Source: Allorhodopirellula solitaria
GTDB taxonomy: Bacteria; Planctomycetota; Planctomycetia; Pirellulales; Pirellulaceae
Reading direction: 5' to 3'
Assembly (NCBI RefSeq): GCF_007859855.1
Contig: NZ_SJPK01000007.1
Coordinates: forward strand, 210,542 to 274,541
Length of the DNA stretch: 64,000 nt
The notes below the pieces were generated by a model. The model had not been told where the DNA came from. It did no database searches and saw only the letters and a program-made list of their open reading frames with translations. Position numbers and translations under genes: made by a program. This document shows, in pieces, positions 45,294 to 55,700 of the stretch. The stretch's first letter is position 1. Every line of letters starts with the position of its first letter.

Positions 45294-45830
45294 GTGGTGG
45301 ACGAAGCAACGAGCAGTTGATTACCCACAAAATCAGATCCCCTGTCAGCTTGTCTGACAGGAATCCCCGTTTTGTGATTAGAAAAATGGAGCGTCCCCCC
45401 CGCTGCCATGTGGGCTTGCCCTGGGCTGTTCAATCTTTGGGGTTGACGCTCGATTGGTCTTGCACAATTTCTTGACTTCACCCTCTCCAAACGAAGTTTG
45501 GGGAGGGTCGACGGGCGAAGCCTCGTCGGGGAGGGGCCCAGCACTGGGAAAACGCCTCAATCGCTGCAAAACCCTGACCGAGCCCTCCCCGAGAAACTCG
45601 CTGAAGGCTCGTTTCTCGACCCTCCCCAGCTTCGCTCGGGAGGGTGAAATCAGGACAGAAATCACCTCCATGAAAATCAACCGAAAGGGGTCGCAACCCC
45701 AAAGATTGAACAGCCCAGGCTTGCCCCGCATGACAGCAAAGTTCGTCGGCTTGGTTTGCTGTCAGACAAGCTGTCAGGGGAACGCGTGTCGAGGCCGCGG
45801 TTTTCTAATTTCGGCACCGGGTAGCGCCGC
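45294..45830. repeat. Dispersed element copy, split by a 296-bp insertion
   Basis: Relative of 22683-22895: it begins GTGGTGGACGAAGCAACGAG, carries TTACCCACAAAA and the CTGTCAGCTTGTCTGACAG arm (45340-45362), and ends with the opposite arm (45758-45780) and GGTTTTCTAATTTCGGCACC. Between the arms the expected sequence is interrupted at GGCTTGCCC by the element at 45422-45717. Confidence 0.75.
45422..45717. mobile_element. 296-bp MITE with 24-bp perfect terminal inverted repeats and 9-bp target duplication
   Basis: The ends start TGGGCTGTTCAATCTTTGGG and finish with the exact reverse complement; the match is 24 bp without mismatch. The flanks are GGCTTGCCC at 45413-45421 and the same 9 bases at 45718-45726, a target-site duplication. 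The uninterrupted site is seen at about 22803, where the flanks are contiguous. Inside are several hairpins (CTCTCCAAACGAAGTTTGGGGAG, quoted as arms CTCC/GGAG around AAACGAAGTTT) and no transposase. It is a non-autonomous element mobilised in trans. Confidence 0.88.
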
Positions 45831-45977
45831 CCGGCCGCTTACGCGTCTCACTCAATCGACAGCCCGCACGCGCCGACTTTTTCAACTCTTCTCCGAAGCG
45901 AAAACCGTCTCGAAGTAGAAAACGAGTGAACAGGTGGCTACTCTTATGGGAAAAGACCGCGTCGCTGTCGACGCGTG

Positions 45978-47831
45978 ATGCGACGCTTTGATCCCTACGA
46001 GAACGATCTGATGAATCCACGAGAGCAACAATGGCTTGAGGAACTTGCCGAGTCAGCACAGGACGGGCGTCTACGTCGCCGATCCTTCCTACGCATCGCT
46101 GGGGCAGCGGGACTGAGCTTGAGCGCCGCCTCCTCCCTGCTCGGGGTATCTCCCGAAGACGCCGCTGCCGCAGGCACTGCGACGGACCTGCATCTCGATG
46201 AACCACCTGGGTTCGAATTTCCCAAGCACAACTATCTGCTGGATAAGGAAAGTCCCTTTGAAGTGAAGAACGTCTTGATCGAAAAGGCGAAGACGGCGGC
46301 CCAACGCAACGACACCTCGGTGATCAACGTCGGCCGCGGCAACCCTGACTTCCTCAACACGACCGTCCGCCACGCGTTCGCACAAATGGTCCACTTCGCG
46401 GCAGACCAAGCCGATCAGTTGGATCCGGCGGACGATTTCGGTTATCGCGTCGAACAAGAAGGTCTGGCCGATCGCTTGAAAACCTGGCTCGACGACCACG
46501 CTGACCAACCGGGCACGCCACTCTTGTCCGCCGCGATCGACCACCTGCACGAGCTGCATGGGGGTGATCGTGATGAGTTGGTCTACCAAGTGACCGACGC
46601 GGCCAACGGTGATTTCTATCCCGACCCCGGCCGGATCTTGCCATTCGCCGAAACCGCCGTCCGGGCGTATCTCGAGAAAGTCCTGTTCCGAGGCAAGCCG
46701 CCCGAAGGACAGTTCCATCTGTTCGCGACCGAAGGTGCGACGGCCTCGATGATCTATGTCTTCGGGGCACTCAAGACGCTGCATATCCTCCAACCGGGTG
46801 ACAAGGTCGCGATCTTCACACCGATCTTCTCGCCTTATCTGGAATTGCCGCGACTTGCCGAGTTTGGATTGGAGGAAGTGCATATCCCAGCGGATCCAGA
46901 CAATAACTGGCACGTCGATCCCGACCTGGTTCGCAAAACCCTTCAAGACCCCAAGATCAAGGCGTTGTACTTGATCAATCCGGCCAACCCGGGAGCCGTC
47001 GCGCTGACGCCCGATACCATTTCGGCCGTCGCCGATACGGTTCGTCAACACAATCCGGACCTGATGGTGATCAACGACACCGTCTATGCCAATTTCGCCG
47101 AAGAGTTCCACACGCTGTCGGAATTGATTCCTGAAAACACCATCGGCTGCTACTCGTTTTCGAAGTACTTCGGTGTCACGGGTTGGCGGCTCGGGGTGAT
47201 TTCCACCTACGAGACCTGTGTCGTCGATCGGCTGCTGGCGGAGTTGCCCGAGGACAAGAAGAAGCAATTGCGGGAACGCTATTCCATCGTCAGCCCCACG
47301 CCCGACGATGTCCCCTTCCGCGAGCGTTTAGAGATTGAATCACGGGACGTCGCCCTGGCACACACAGGCGGACTGAGCTGCCCCCAACAAGTGATCATGT
47401 CTCTGTTCAGCCTGTTTGAGGTGTTGGACACCGAGAATACATATAACCAGACGGTCACCGGCACGATCGCTGAGCGTTGGAACGCCTTCTATGACGGACT
47501 CGGGACCCCGGCTCGAGTCGGCAACGACCTCACGCGGTACTACGCCATCGTCGAACTCGACAAACTCGCCGCATCCATGCACGGCGACGACTTCGCTCAG
47601 TGGCTGACCCAACAGTGGGACTTGGGATTCCTATTCCATCTCGCTGAAGACCACAGCACCGTTTGTCTCCCCGGCGACGGGTTCGCTGGCCCCGATTGGT
47701 CCATTCGCATCGCGGTGGCCAATCAAACCAAGCAGGATTGTCAGGCGGTGGGCAACCACATCGTCAGCGTCCTCGGTGCTTACCATTCCTATTGGCAACA
47801 AAACCAAGAAACCCCCAAGGTGAATTCATGA
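45978..47831 (+). CDS. Tat-exported aspartate 4-decarboxylase/aminotransferase (AspD-like)
   Basis: A 617-residue fold-type I PLP enzyme resembling bifunctional aspartate aminotransferase/L-aspartate beta-decarboxylase, which converts aspartate to alanine and CO2. VINVGRGNPDFLNTTVR, FATEGATASMIYVFGALKTL, YLINPANPGAVAL and CYSFSKYFGVTGWRLGV (PLP lysine) are visible. Ahead of the enzyme is a twin-arginine signal, RRRSFLRIAGAAGLSLSAAS, near residue 34, ending in AAAAGT, which predicts export folded with its cofactor. Starts are possible at GTG 45975, ATG 45978 and ATG 46011, the last giving a more usual Tat n-region. It overlaps the asparaginase gene by ATGA. Known AspD enzymes are cytoplasmic, so export is notable. 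Confidence 0.85.
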   Translation: MRRFDPYENDLMNPREQQWLEELAESAQDGRLRRRSFLRIAGAAGLSLSAASSLLGVSPEDAAAAGTATDLHLDEPPGFEFPKHNYLLDKESPFEVKNVLIEKAKTAAQRNDTSVINVGRGNPDFLNTTVRHAFAQMVHFAADQADQLDPADDFGYRVEQEGLADRLKTWLDDHADQPGTPLLSAAIDHLHELHGGDRDELVYQVTDAANGDFYPDPGRILPFAETAVRAYLEKVLFRGKPPEGQFHLFATEGATASMIYVFGALKTLHILQPGDKVAIFTPIFSPYLELPRLAEFGLEEVHIPADPDNNWHVDPDLVRKTLQDPKIKALYLINPANPGAVALTPDTISAVADTVRQHNPDLMVINDTVYANFAEEFHTLSELIPENTIGCYSFSKYFGVTGWRLGVISTYETCVVDRLLAELPEDKKKQLRERYSIVSPTPDDVPFRERLEIESRDVALAHTGGLSCPQQVIMSLFSLFEVLDTENTYNQTVTGTIAERWNAFYDGLGTPARVGNDLTRYYAIVELDKLAASMHGDDFAQWLTQQWDLGFLFHLAEDHSTVCLPGDGFAGPDWSIRIAVANQTKQDCQAVGNHIVSVLGAYHSYWQQNQETPKVNS

Positions 47832-48880
47832 TCCGTCTGCAAAACATTCTGCTCCTCACTCTGCTATGCGTGTCGGTTCCGGCATTGGCGAAGGAGCACG
47901 TCGTGATCCTCGCCACCGGCGGCACGATCGCTGGGAAACAAGCCAGTAAAAACGATCCCGGATACAAGGCCGGTTCGTTCAAGGTCCAGGACCTCGTTGA
48001 CGCCGTTCCCGAACTCAAAGAGGTCGCGGAGCTCTCCGGCCAACAGGTGGCCAATATCGGCAGCCAAGACATGAACAACGAAGTCTGGTTGAAATTGGCC
48101 CGCCGCGTCAATGAAGTCGCCTCCCAACCGGACGTCGACGGCATCGTGATCACCCACGGTACCGACACGCTCGAGGAAACCGCCTATTTCTTGAACTTGG
48201 TCGTCGATACGAAGAAACCCGTCGTCTTGACCGCTTCGATGCGACCGGCGACTTCGATCAGCGCCGATGGGCCGATGAATCTGTATCAATCCGTGGTCGT
48301 AGCCACGCGGCCCGAAGCGGTTGGACGCGGGGTGCTGTGCGTGCTCAATGATGAAATCCACTATGCAGCGGAAATCACCAAAACACACACCGTCAATCCC
48401 GGCACGATGCAGTCGCCCAACCGCGGCTTGGCGGGCAAGTGCGATGCGGAGGTCTGCACCTTCTTCTCACCGACCATCCGCCGCCACACCACCGATAGCG
48501 AATTTAAGATCCCTGCAGATCTCGACGACCTGCCAGCGGTGGAGATCGTCTACGCGCATGTCGACATGAAACGGAACATGATCGATGCGGCGGTCAAGTC
48601 GGGCGCCAAAGGAATCGTGATCGCGGGCGTTGGCGATGGCAATATGTCCCAGGAAGCACTCGAAGCCGCTGCCGAGCACGCTAAGAACGGCGTCATCATC
48701 GTTCGCAGCAGCCACGTCGGGGCCGGCATCGTGAAACGAAACGTGGAAGTCAACGACGACGAGAATGGGTTTGTCGCCTCCCGCGAACTCAATCCGCAAA
48801 AGGCGCGGATCTTGGTCCAGTTGGCTCTGCTGCAGGATGCGGATGTCGACGACATCCAGGAAATGTTCCTGAAGTACTAA
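47828..48880 (+). CDS. ansB: Secreted type II L-asparaginase
   Basis: A 350-residue asparaginase hydrolysing asparagine to aspartate and ammonia. The ATG at 47828 opens a Sec signal peptide (NILLLTLLCVSVPALAKE). Active-site motifs are ILATGGTIAGKQ with the first catalytic Thr and VITHGTDTLEETAYFLNLVV with the second Thr-Asp pair; SMRPATSISADGPMNLYQSV follows. Length fits the periplasmic type II enzyme. It is translated together with the Tat-exported aspartate decarboxylase by a 4-bp overlap, so product aspartate would be decarboxylated in the same compartment. Confidence 0.93.
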   Translation: MIRLQNILLLTLLCVSVPALAKEHVVILATGGTIAGKQASKNDPGYKAGSFKVQDLVDAVPELKEVAELSGQQVANIGSQDMNNEVWLKLARRVNEVASQPDVDGIVITHGTDTLEETAYFLNLVVDTKKPVVLTASMRPATSISADGPMNLYQSVVVATRPEAVGRGVLCVLNDEIHYAAEITKTHTVNPGTMQSPNRGLAGKCDAEVCTFFSPTIRRHTTDSEFKIPADLDDLPAVEIVYAHVDMKRNMIDAAVKSGAKGIVIAGVGDGNMSQEALEAAAEHAKNGVIIVRSSHVGAGIVKRNVEVNDDENGFVASRELNPQKARILVQLALLQDADVDDIQEMFLKY

Positions 48881-48993
48881 CGCGTCCCGCCTCGCGCTCG
48901 AGGCCCAAGCAAGCTCAAGGATGGCCGGTTCCACCGGCCACCTTGAGTTCATCGGTAGCTCTTCACGGAATTCAGCGGCACGCGGCAGATCTC

Positions 48994-49165
48994 CCACAAG
49001 TTTTCCTACGCCGAAGGCGTGGAAGAAAATAGCCGGTGGTTTGAGCGTAAGCGAACACCACCGGATAGGTCGCCAAACGCAAACGCCAACCCCGAATGGG
49101 GTGGAAGATCATTCACGACGGGATACTTCTGGGTATCCAACAGCTCGTTGCCTCGTCCAATACGA
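48994..49165. repeat. Multi-hairpin repeat, shortened copy 3
   Basis: Shares with the copies at 22408 and 22950 the order CGCCGAAGGCG, CCGGTGGTTTGAGCG...CACCACCGG and ACCCCGAATGGGGT, then jumps from GGAAGATCATTC directly to GACGGGATACTTCTGGGTA, losing the two later hairpins. It ends with AACAGCTCGTTGCCTCGTCC, the right terminal repeat of the 534-bp composite element. It lies between the asparaginase and the MMPL gene ends. Confidence 0.72.
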
Positions 49166-49186
49166 CATTGATTACTCCCGCGTTGC

Positions 49187-51631
49187 TTACTGTACCTTAG
49201 GCTCGGTCGATGACCTGATGGCGCGACCGGCGAGGAAATCGCCGCCGCGTGTGGCCATGATGGCAGGCAGCAATGTGGAGACTCCAATCCACGCCAGCGA
49301 CAGCAACCCCATCATGAAGAAGGCAAAGCGCCGGGTCGGAACGAACTCGGATAGTCCGTAGACCATCAGGGAAAAACTGCACACGACAGTCGTTTGCAGC
49401 ATCGCCCAACCACAATGTTGCAGGGCGGTCAGAGCGGCTGATCGACCGTCGGGCGCAGTTTGCCGGGCCAGACGGTACTGAGCCAGTAGATGGACGGAAT
49501 CATCCACTGCGATTCCCAAGGCCACCGAGGCGGTCATGACCGAGCCGATATCCAGCGGCCACCGCAGCCATCCCATCGTGCCAAATAGGAATAGGGTAGG
49601 AATGAGGTTCGGAATCATCGCCAATACGCCTCCGATCACACTGCGAAGGTAGATCGCAACGAATACGGCGATGACCCCAAAGGCGGTCAGGAAACTCGTG
49701 AACAAGTCCTTCAATAGCAGTTTTTGGGTCCCCTCGACGATCACGAGATGCCCGGTCATGGTGACGCGTCCGGTCGGTCCCTGAGCCGATTCTAACAACG
49801 TTGTTTTCGCTGTTTTTACGATCTCGTTCATCGTGCTACTGAAGTCGTGGTTGCCGGTTTGATACAACCGCAGGGACAGTCGCCACGTCCGTTCGCCTTT
49901 CGACTGATCGACATAACCGAGCGTATAGATATCGGATTCCCGGTTGGCTATTTGCGACTCGATGGCCGCGCGTGAAATAGTCGCCGCGATGCTGCTGCGA
50001 TGAGTGGGGACGGGTAAGAAATTCGCAGCCGATAAGATCCCACCGACCTCCGGCAAACCGTTGACAGCAGCTTGGACTTTCAGGAGCTTTCGAAGTTGAG
50101 CGATTTCGTCGCCAGCGGATGGGTCACCATTCTCTGGAGTCGCAAACGACAGCAGGATCTCCGCTGTCATGGTCGCACCGACGTGCTCTTCGTACCAATC
50201 GTATTGTTGCCTCAATTCGCTCTCAGGCAAAAACATGTCTGGGACGCTCACCGATGTGGTTAGCCGGCCCAGGCCCATGACCGCGAAACAGGATAACAAT
50301 CCGAAAACAAGCAGAATGCTGATCGGACGCAGCCAACGCACCGGTCTCCCGCGATTGAATTTCGTTGACGCGGTCTCGGGTACCACCACGCCGCGACGAG
50401 CGAACAGCATGGCCCCCGGCAGCATCAAGATGAGCAGACCGAGGGTCAGCAGAACACCGACTGAGCCGATCACTCCAAACAGTCGTACGGGTTCCAGACG
50501 CACGATCGATAAAGACAACAAGCCGACAACCGTCGTTGTGGTCGCCGCCAAACAGGGCGGAACCCCGATCTTCATTGCCCGCTCAGCGGCCGCCACTACG
50601 GAGACTCCCGGAGTGCGGACAAAGTCAAAGTAGTAATTGCTGAGATGAATTCCCGCTGACACAGTCAGAACGAACACCAGTGGCGGCAGCACGATCAAGA
50701 TCGCATTCATCGGTGTACCCATGTAATACACCGCGGCAAGAACCATGCCCTGGCCGACCGTGGCAATCCCCAAGATCGTGAAGGTCAATGGGATCGACCG
50801 CAAGCATATCCAGCACAACAGCGCCGCGATGATCGAGGAAGGTACTGTGTACTTTTGAATGGAATTGATCGCTTCGCCATCGACGGCAGCACCGTCGACC
50901 GGCCCACCGACGAACACAATCCCGTCGCGCGGCCGGTGAATCAAATCCGCGATCGCTTGCCGTATCAGTGGCAGGAGGATTCGCTGATGCGAGCCCGAGG
51001 CTGCGGTGAAGCATACACACACACAGGTCCGTTTCCCGTCGGGGCCGACAAAGGTTCCGTGCAATCGGCGGTCGGCCGATGCCTCCGGCGCGTTCAACGG
51101 CATTCCCGTCAATGAGTCGCGAATCTCGGTACCACTACGAACCCACTGGAAGGGACGCTCACCGTCGCAGATCTCCATGGCCTGCTTCCAAAACGATCGG
51201 GCGGATTCCGGTACCGCGGTCTGATCGAAGCGATCCAAAGTGTCATCATCGTTCTCTTCGGAGAGTTCGCGAAGCAACATGGTCACCTCACGAACATCCG
51301 CGTCCCCCAACTCCGCGCCGGACCACGAGATGAACATGACATCGATGAGCCCGAAACGCTCATAGAAATCCATGAATTGTTGCTTCAGCGGAAGAGTTGA
51401 GGGCAACCACGTGTCCGGCACATTCCGCATCGTCGCGATCGCCGCCGCGGAATGGATCGTCGCAGGGACTGCCAACAGGATCAACACGATCAGGCCAACG
51501 AACCAGCGTACCCGGTAACGGCGCCGACGACGCTCGGTAGTTTCCCAGCGAGGCGGGCTCGCGGAATTCTCGCTGGCGGACGTGGAGCCGGGCGTGGAGT
51601 CGGACGGCGGGTTCGGAGAAGGGTTGAACAT
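49187..51631 (-). CDS. MMPL/RND-family transporter
   Basis: An 814-residue protein with the duplicated RND plan: one helix near residue 40, a periplasmic domain of about 200 residues, five helices between about 270 and 440, then a second half of the same layout. SIQKYTVPSSIIAALLCWIC and MNAILIVLPPLVFVLTVSAG mark the first half; VMTASVALGIAVDDSVHLLA the second, with the Asp pair typical of MMPL proton relay. The N-terminus is a Ser/Pro/Arg-rich cytoplasmic tail. It lies two genes from the PKS and may export its product, as MmpL proteins do in mycobacteria; hopanoid or other lipid transport is the alternative. Confidence 0.85.
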   Translation of the reverse strand: MFNPSPNPPSDSTPGSTSASENSASPPRWETTERRRRRYRVRWFVGLIVLILLAVPATIHSAAAIATMRNVPDTWLPSTLPLKQQFMDFYERFGLIDVMFISWSGAELGDADVREVTMLLRELSEENDDDTLDRFDQTAVPESARSFWKQAMEICDGERPFQWVRSGTEIRDSLTGMPLNAPEASADRRLHGTFVGPDGKRTCVCVCFTAASGSHQRILLPLIRQAIADLIHRPRDGIVFVGGPVDGAAVDGEAINSIQKYTVPSSIIAALLCWICLRSIPLTFTILGIATVGQGMVLAAVYYMGTPMNAILIVLPPLVFVLTVSAGIHLSNYYFDFVRTPGVSVVAAAERAMKIGVPPCLAATTTTVVGLLSLSIVRLEPVRLFGVIGSVGVLLTLGLLILMLPGAMLFARRGVVVPETASTKFNRGRPVRWLRPISILLVFGLLSCFAVMGLGRLTTSVSVPDMFLPESELRQQYDWYEEHVGATMTAEILLSFATPENGDPSAGDEIAQLRKLLKVQAAVNGLPEVGGILSAANFLPVPTHRSSIAATISRAAIESQIANRESDIYTLGYVDQSKGERTWRLSLRLYQTGNHDFSSTMNEIVKTAKTTLLESAQGPTGRVTMTGHLVIVEGTQKLLLKDLFTSFLTAFGVIAVFVAIYLRSVIGGVLAMIPNLIPTLFLFGTMGWLRWPLDIGSVMTASVALGIAVDDSVHLLAQYRLARQTAPDGRSAALTALQHCGWAMLQTTVVCSFSLMVYGLSEFVPTRRFAFFMMGLLSLAWIGVSTLLPAIMATRGGDFLAGRAIRSSTEPKVQ

Positions 51632-51825
51632 TCCGGCAAATCTAGTCGTTAAGGACTTGCCGTTGTAGATGCCGATACCGAAAGTCTCCCACGCGACTCG
51701 AGTGGCACCTCAACATCCGTTGTCCGAAACCCCCTATTGTATTATCTTGAGGATCAAGTTGGTGATGGCAATCGGAACCCAGATGTGTTGGCCTTCAAGA
51801 ACGGCTGCGAAAGTAGGTAAACGCA

Positions 51826-52638
51826 ATGGGAATTGAACTTGGCAGCGTGCAGGAAACGCTACTGATCCCGTTGTATTATCGGGCGACCGAAAGCATGCAG
51901 GAACAGCCATTGTTCTATGATCAAGCGGCGGTCGAGATCCTTCCCGAATTGGACTATGACTTTTCTAGCTTCGATTCTGCCTGGTCGCTTCGCAATGATG
52001 TGGTTGTGCGAACCGTCATATTCGACGAACTCGTGACCGACTTCATTCGTCGTCATCCCGATGGGCGGGTTATCAATCTGGGTGCTGGTCTGGATGCGCG
52101 GTTTGGGCGTTTGGACAATGGTCGAATCCGTTGGTATGACTTGGACATGCCCGATTCGATCTCGCTGCGGCAGCGTTTTCTGATGCCGACGGATCGAAAC
52201 GCTTTCATTTCCAAATCAATGTTCGATACCTCCTGGTTTGACGATGTAGGTGCCGACGCGCCGACACTCATCGTGGCGGAAGCACTGTTTTTCTATTTTG
52301 ACGAAGCATCGATCAAGAACCTGCTTTCAAAAATGCTGAATCGGTTTCCTGGCGCCGAGCTAGTCTTTCAATCGATCTGTCCTGAGATCGTCGGCCGTAC
52401 GAAGACCGTGCCGATTCTACGCCGAACGCGAGCCGAACTTCGTTGGGGGATTCACTCCGGACGCGAACTCTCTCACTGGGATCCAGGTTATCAGTTTCTA
52501 GGCGAGTGGTCGCTTGTGGATCGGTTCGTCGAGCGATGGCGATGGTACCGATTGGTCAAAGTGCTACCGTACTATGGTCGTTTTCTTCGCGAGGTCATGA
52601 AGATCTCGCATATCCGTTTTGCCACCGAAAGCACTTGA
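51826..52638 (+). CDS. LCMT/PpmA-type SAM-dependent methyltransferase
   Basis: A 270-residue methyltransferase of the leucine-carboxyl-methyltransferase-like group found in polyketide clusters. RVINLGAGLDARFGRLD near residue 82 is the SAM-binding motif I with the family-typical GAGLD, IRWYDLDMPD motif II, and LIVAEALFFYFDEASI the following strand and helix. It reads toward the PKS gene, whose stop lies 125 bp beyond. In other clusters such enzymes methylate a carboxylate or hydroxyl of a polyketide; here it could cap the PKS product. There is no signal peptide. Confidence 0.83.
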   Translation: MGIELGSVQETLLIPLYYRATESMQEQPLFYDQAAVEILPELDYDFSSFDSAWSLRNDVVVRTVIFDELVTDFIRRHPDGRVINLGAGLDARFGRLDNGRIRWYDLDMPDSISLRQRFLMPTDRNAFISKSMFDTSWFDDVGADAPTLIVAEALFFYFDEASIKNLLSKMLNRFPGAELVFQSICPEIVGRTKTVPILRRTRAELRWGIHSGRELSHWDPGYQFLGEWSLVDRFVERWRWYRLVKVLPYYGRFLREVMKISHIRFATEST

Positions 52639-52763
52639 TCGCCGGTTTGGCTGAGCGACGGTGCTCAAGGGTTCGCCGTTTACTCTTCAGCGGTGCGACT
52701 GGTCGAGTGCCTGGGCGGTGAATCGATCGTCCGATCACACCTTGGTCAGGAAGCCCTGTGAGA

Positions 52764-55700
52764 TCAGGAAGCCTTGTGAGACTCGGTGAGCTCTTCGTCC
52801 GCGGGTTGGGAATCAGGCTCGGATGCTTCGACGGACGATCCGTCACCAGGCGACGTTGACGGCGACTGATCGACGGGCTCACCCTCCATCGCGATGGCTG
52901 ACTGACGGGCCAAGGTCGCCACCGTCGGGTTTTCGATGAATATTGACATCGGCAAGGCAACTTGAAGCGTCAACTGTAGCTGATTCGCCAATTCGATCGC
53001 CATCAGGGAATCCAAACCCATCGTATTGAGCGATTGATTGACATCCAGGTCAGAAGGTTCCAGCCCCATGATCTGGGCAATCTGGTTGGTCAGGTAGGAG
53101 CGTAGTTCCTCTTCCCGCTGCGTCACCGCCAGGGCCATCAATTTGGCATGGAACAACTTTGCTTCGGCGCGGGCATTCTCGTCGACGTCCTTGGCCGATT
53201 TGAATTGGTCGAACATCGGTGGCGCAATGCCGCTGCGGCGGAGCGCTTCATAGGCGCGAATCAATTTCGGCCAATCGGCGATCATCACTGTGGCTTGGCG
53301 ACACCCGTCGGCTACCAATTCTCCCATCAAGTCCAATGATGGTTCGGCGGGCAAGCTGAGCATGCCGCGAGATGCTAAATCGGATCCCGATTCCGCAGCC
53401 ATTCCGATGTCCGCCCAAGGCCCCCAGTTCACCGCCGTCACCGGCAGTCCAACAGAGCGACGGTGATGCGCCAGTCCATCCAAGAATGCGTTGGCGGCAC
53501 CATAGGCGGATTGTTGGATGGTGCCCACGATCGTGCTGACGGAAGAGAAAAGAACAAAGAAGTCCAACGGAAGGTCTAACGTCGCTTGATGGAGATTCCA
53601 ACCACCGCGAATCTTAGCGAGCGTGTTGCGATCGTAAGTCGGCATGTCCATTTCGATCATGAATTGGTTTTCGACGACGCCGGCCGCATGAATCACACCA
53701 CGCAGTGGAGGCAGATCCGACTCGATCCGCCGCATCATGTCTGCGAGCGAATCCGCGTCGGAGACATCGGTCGACAACGGGACGAACTTGGTCTCGGGGA
53801 ACTGGCTCGACCAAACCGCCATCTCGTCGATGACGTCCTCCGAAGGCTCGCGGCGCGACGTCAAAACGACGCATCCGGCGCCCAAGCCCGCTAGCCACAC
53901 GGCCACTTTTCGCCCTAACGCTCCGAGGCCGCCGGTGACGAGGTATGCGCCGTCGGAACGGACGACTGCTTCGATACCACCTTCTTCCGCAGTCGCATCG
54001 AGCACATCCACGGGCGGCATCGATACGACAATCTTCCCGATGTTCTGACGCCGCGACATATAACGAAATGCATCAACCACCTGCTCGGCATCAAAGACGG
54101 TCAGGTTGGGCGGTTGGTACGTTCCACTGTCCAGCTTCCGCATGACGCTGGCCAGTAGTTCTTGCGATTGTTCAGGTCTCTGGCGGAACATGCGGTCGAG
54201 ATCGACTGCGGTATAGGACAGGTTCCGCTGAAAGGGTAGCAATCCGATCATCTTGTTCTGATAGATGTCCACCTTGCCGATCTCTACAAATCGACCGTAC
54301 TCGGCCAACACCGCCAAACTGTGGTCGATCGCATCGCCAGGCAGCGAGTTGAGCACCACATCCACCCCTTCTCCCTGAGTGATTTCCATGATTTCGTCGG
54401 CGAACTCAATGGTTCGCGAATTCATCACATGGTCCGCTCCGATCGCCTCAATGTATTCGCGTTTGGAGTCGCTACCAGCCGTCGCGAAGACTTCTGCGCC
54501 GATCGATTTGGCGATTTGAATCGCAGCGAGACCGACGCCCCCTGCCCCGGCGTGAATGAGCACGCGCTCGCCTTTTTGAAGCCGCGCGACATCGATCAAG
54601 CAGTGGTGAGCCGTCATGAACGCGATAGGAATGACCGCTGCTTCCTCAAAATCCAGCGAATCGGGTTTGCGGACCACCGCGTGCCGGGAGGTGAGGCAGT
54701 GCGAACCGAAGCCATAGGGAACGATACCCATGACTTCGTCACCGACACTCAAATCGTGCACGTCGTCGCCGATCGCGCAAACGACGCCGGAGCACTCGAT
54801 ACCGATCGGTACAACGTCATCGGTGATACCGGGGTAGAGTCCCAGGGATTTGAGAATGTCGCTGAAATTCAGTCCCGTCGCCGCCACTTGAATCTCGACC
54901 TGATCACCAACCGGCTTGGTCCGCCGAAACGGTTTATATCGCAATCCCTCGATGGTGTTGTCACCACCAATCGTCAAGTGAAAGGGGGTTCCTGTGGGAA
55001 TCGATGAAGAATCGTCGGCAGTTGCCGAGCGATCAAAACGCTCGATGCGACCACATAAACGCTTGTGATCTCGCCAAGCGACCTGGGTCTCCTCACTGTC
55101 CAGAAATAGCTCACGCAGCAGTTGCTGAGCCGCATCGGCGGGCGAACTCTTCGGGTCCAGATCAATCAAGCGGGTACTGAATCCACCGTACTCGAGCGTT
55201 GCCGCCCGCCCGATCCCGATCATCTCTTGCTGCAAGAAATTGACAGGATGTTCGTCGTCGATGATCTGGCCACCGAGGGTAACGATCAAGACGCTCGGGT
55301 TGATGCCTAATGAGGCCTTCGAAAGATAGCGGTATAAGGACAGACACGAAGACGCCGACAACTCGCGAGATCGTGCGAGCTGTTTATTACCATCGCCGAC
55401 GGGATTTTCGACATCGATACTCCATGCATGAACCACCCGCAATCGTCTTTTTGGCTTGAGCTCTAGCTCTTCGATCAATCTCTCAAAGTGTTCCTCGACG
55501 CCCGCATTGACTTGATACCTCTCAATGCAATCCTCGCCATTGGAATCGTTCGATGCAGATGCAGAACCGTGGTACTGGTCCGCTGTGGTGACGACAATCG
55601 TGCGACCGCACCATGGCGCGACCGACTGCGCCAAACGCTCGCCAATTTGGCGTTGATCGGCCAATATCAGGATCGTCTCTTCCTTCGCCAATTCGGGTGG

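Noticed and set aside
46089-47267. 392-residue minus-strand open frame inside the aspartate decarboxylase gene
   Set aside because: The plus frame has full PLP-enzyme motifs and a Tat signal; the antisense frame has no recognisable domain.
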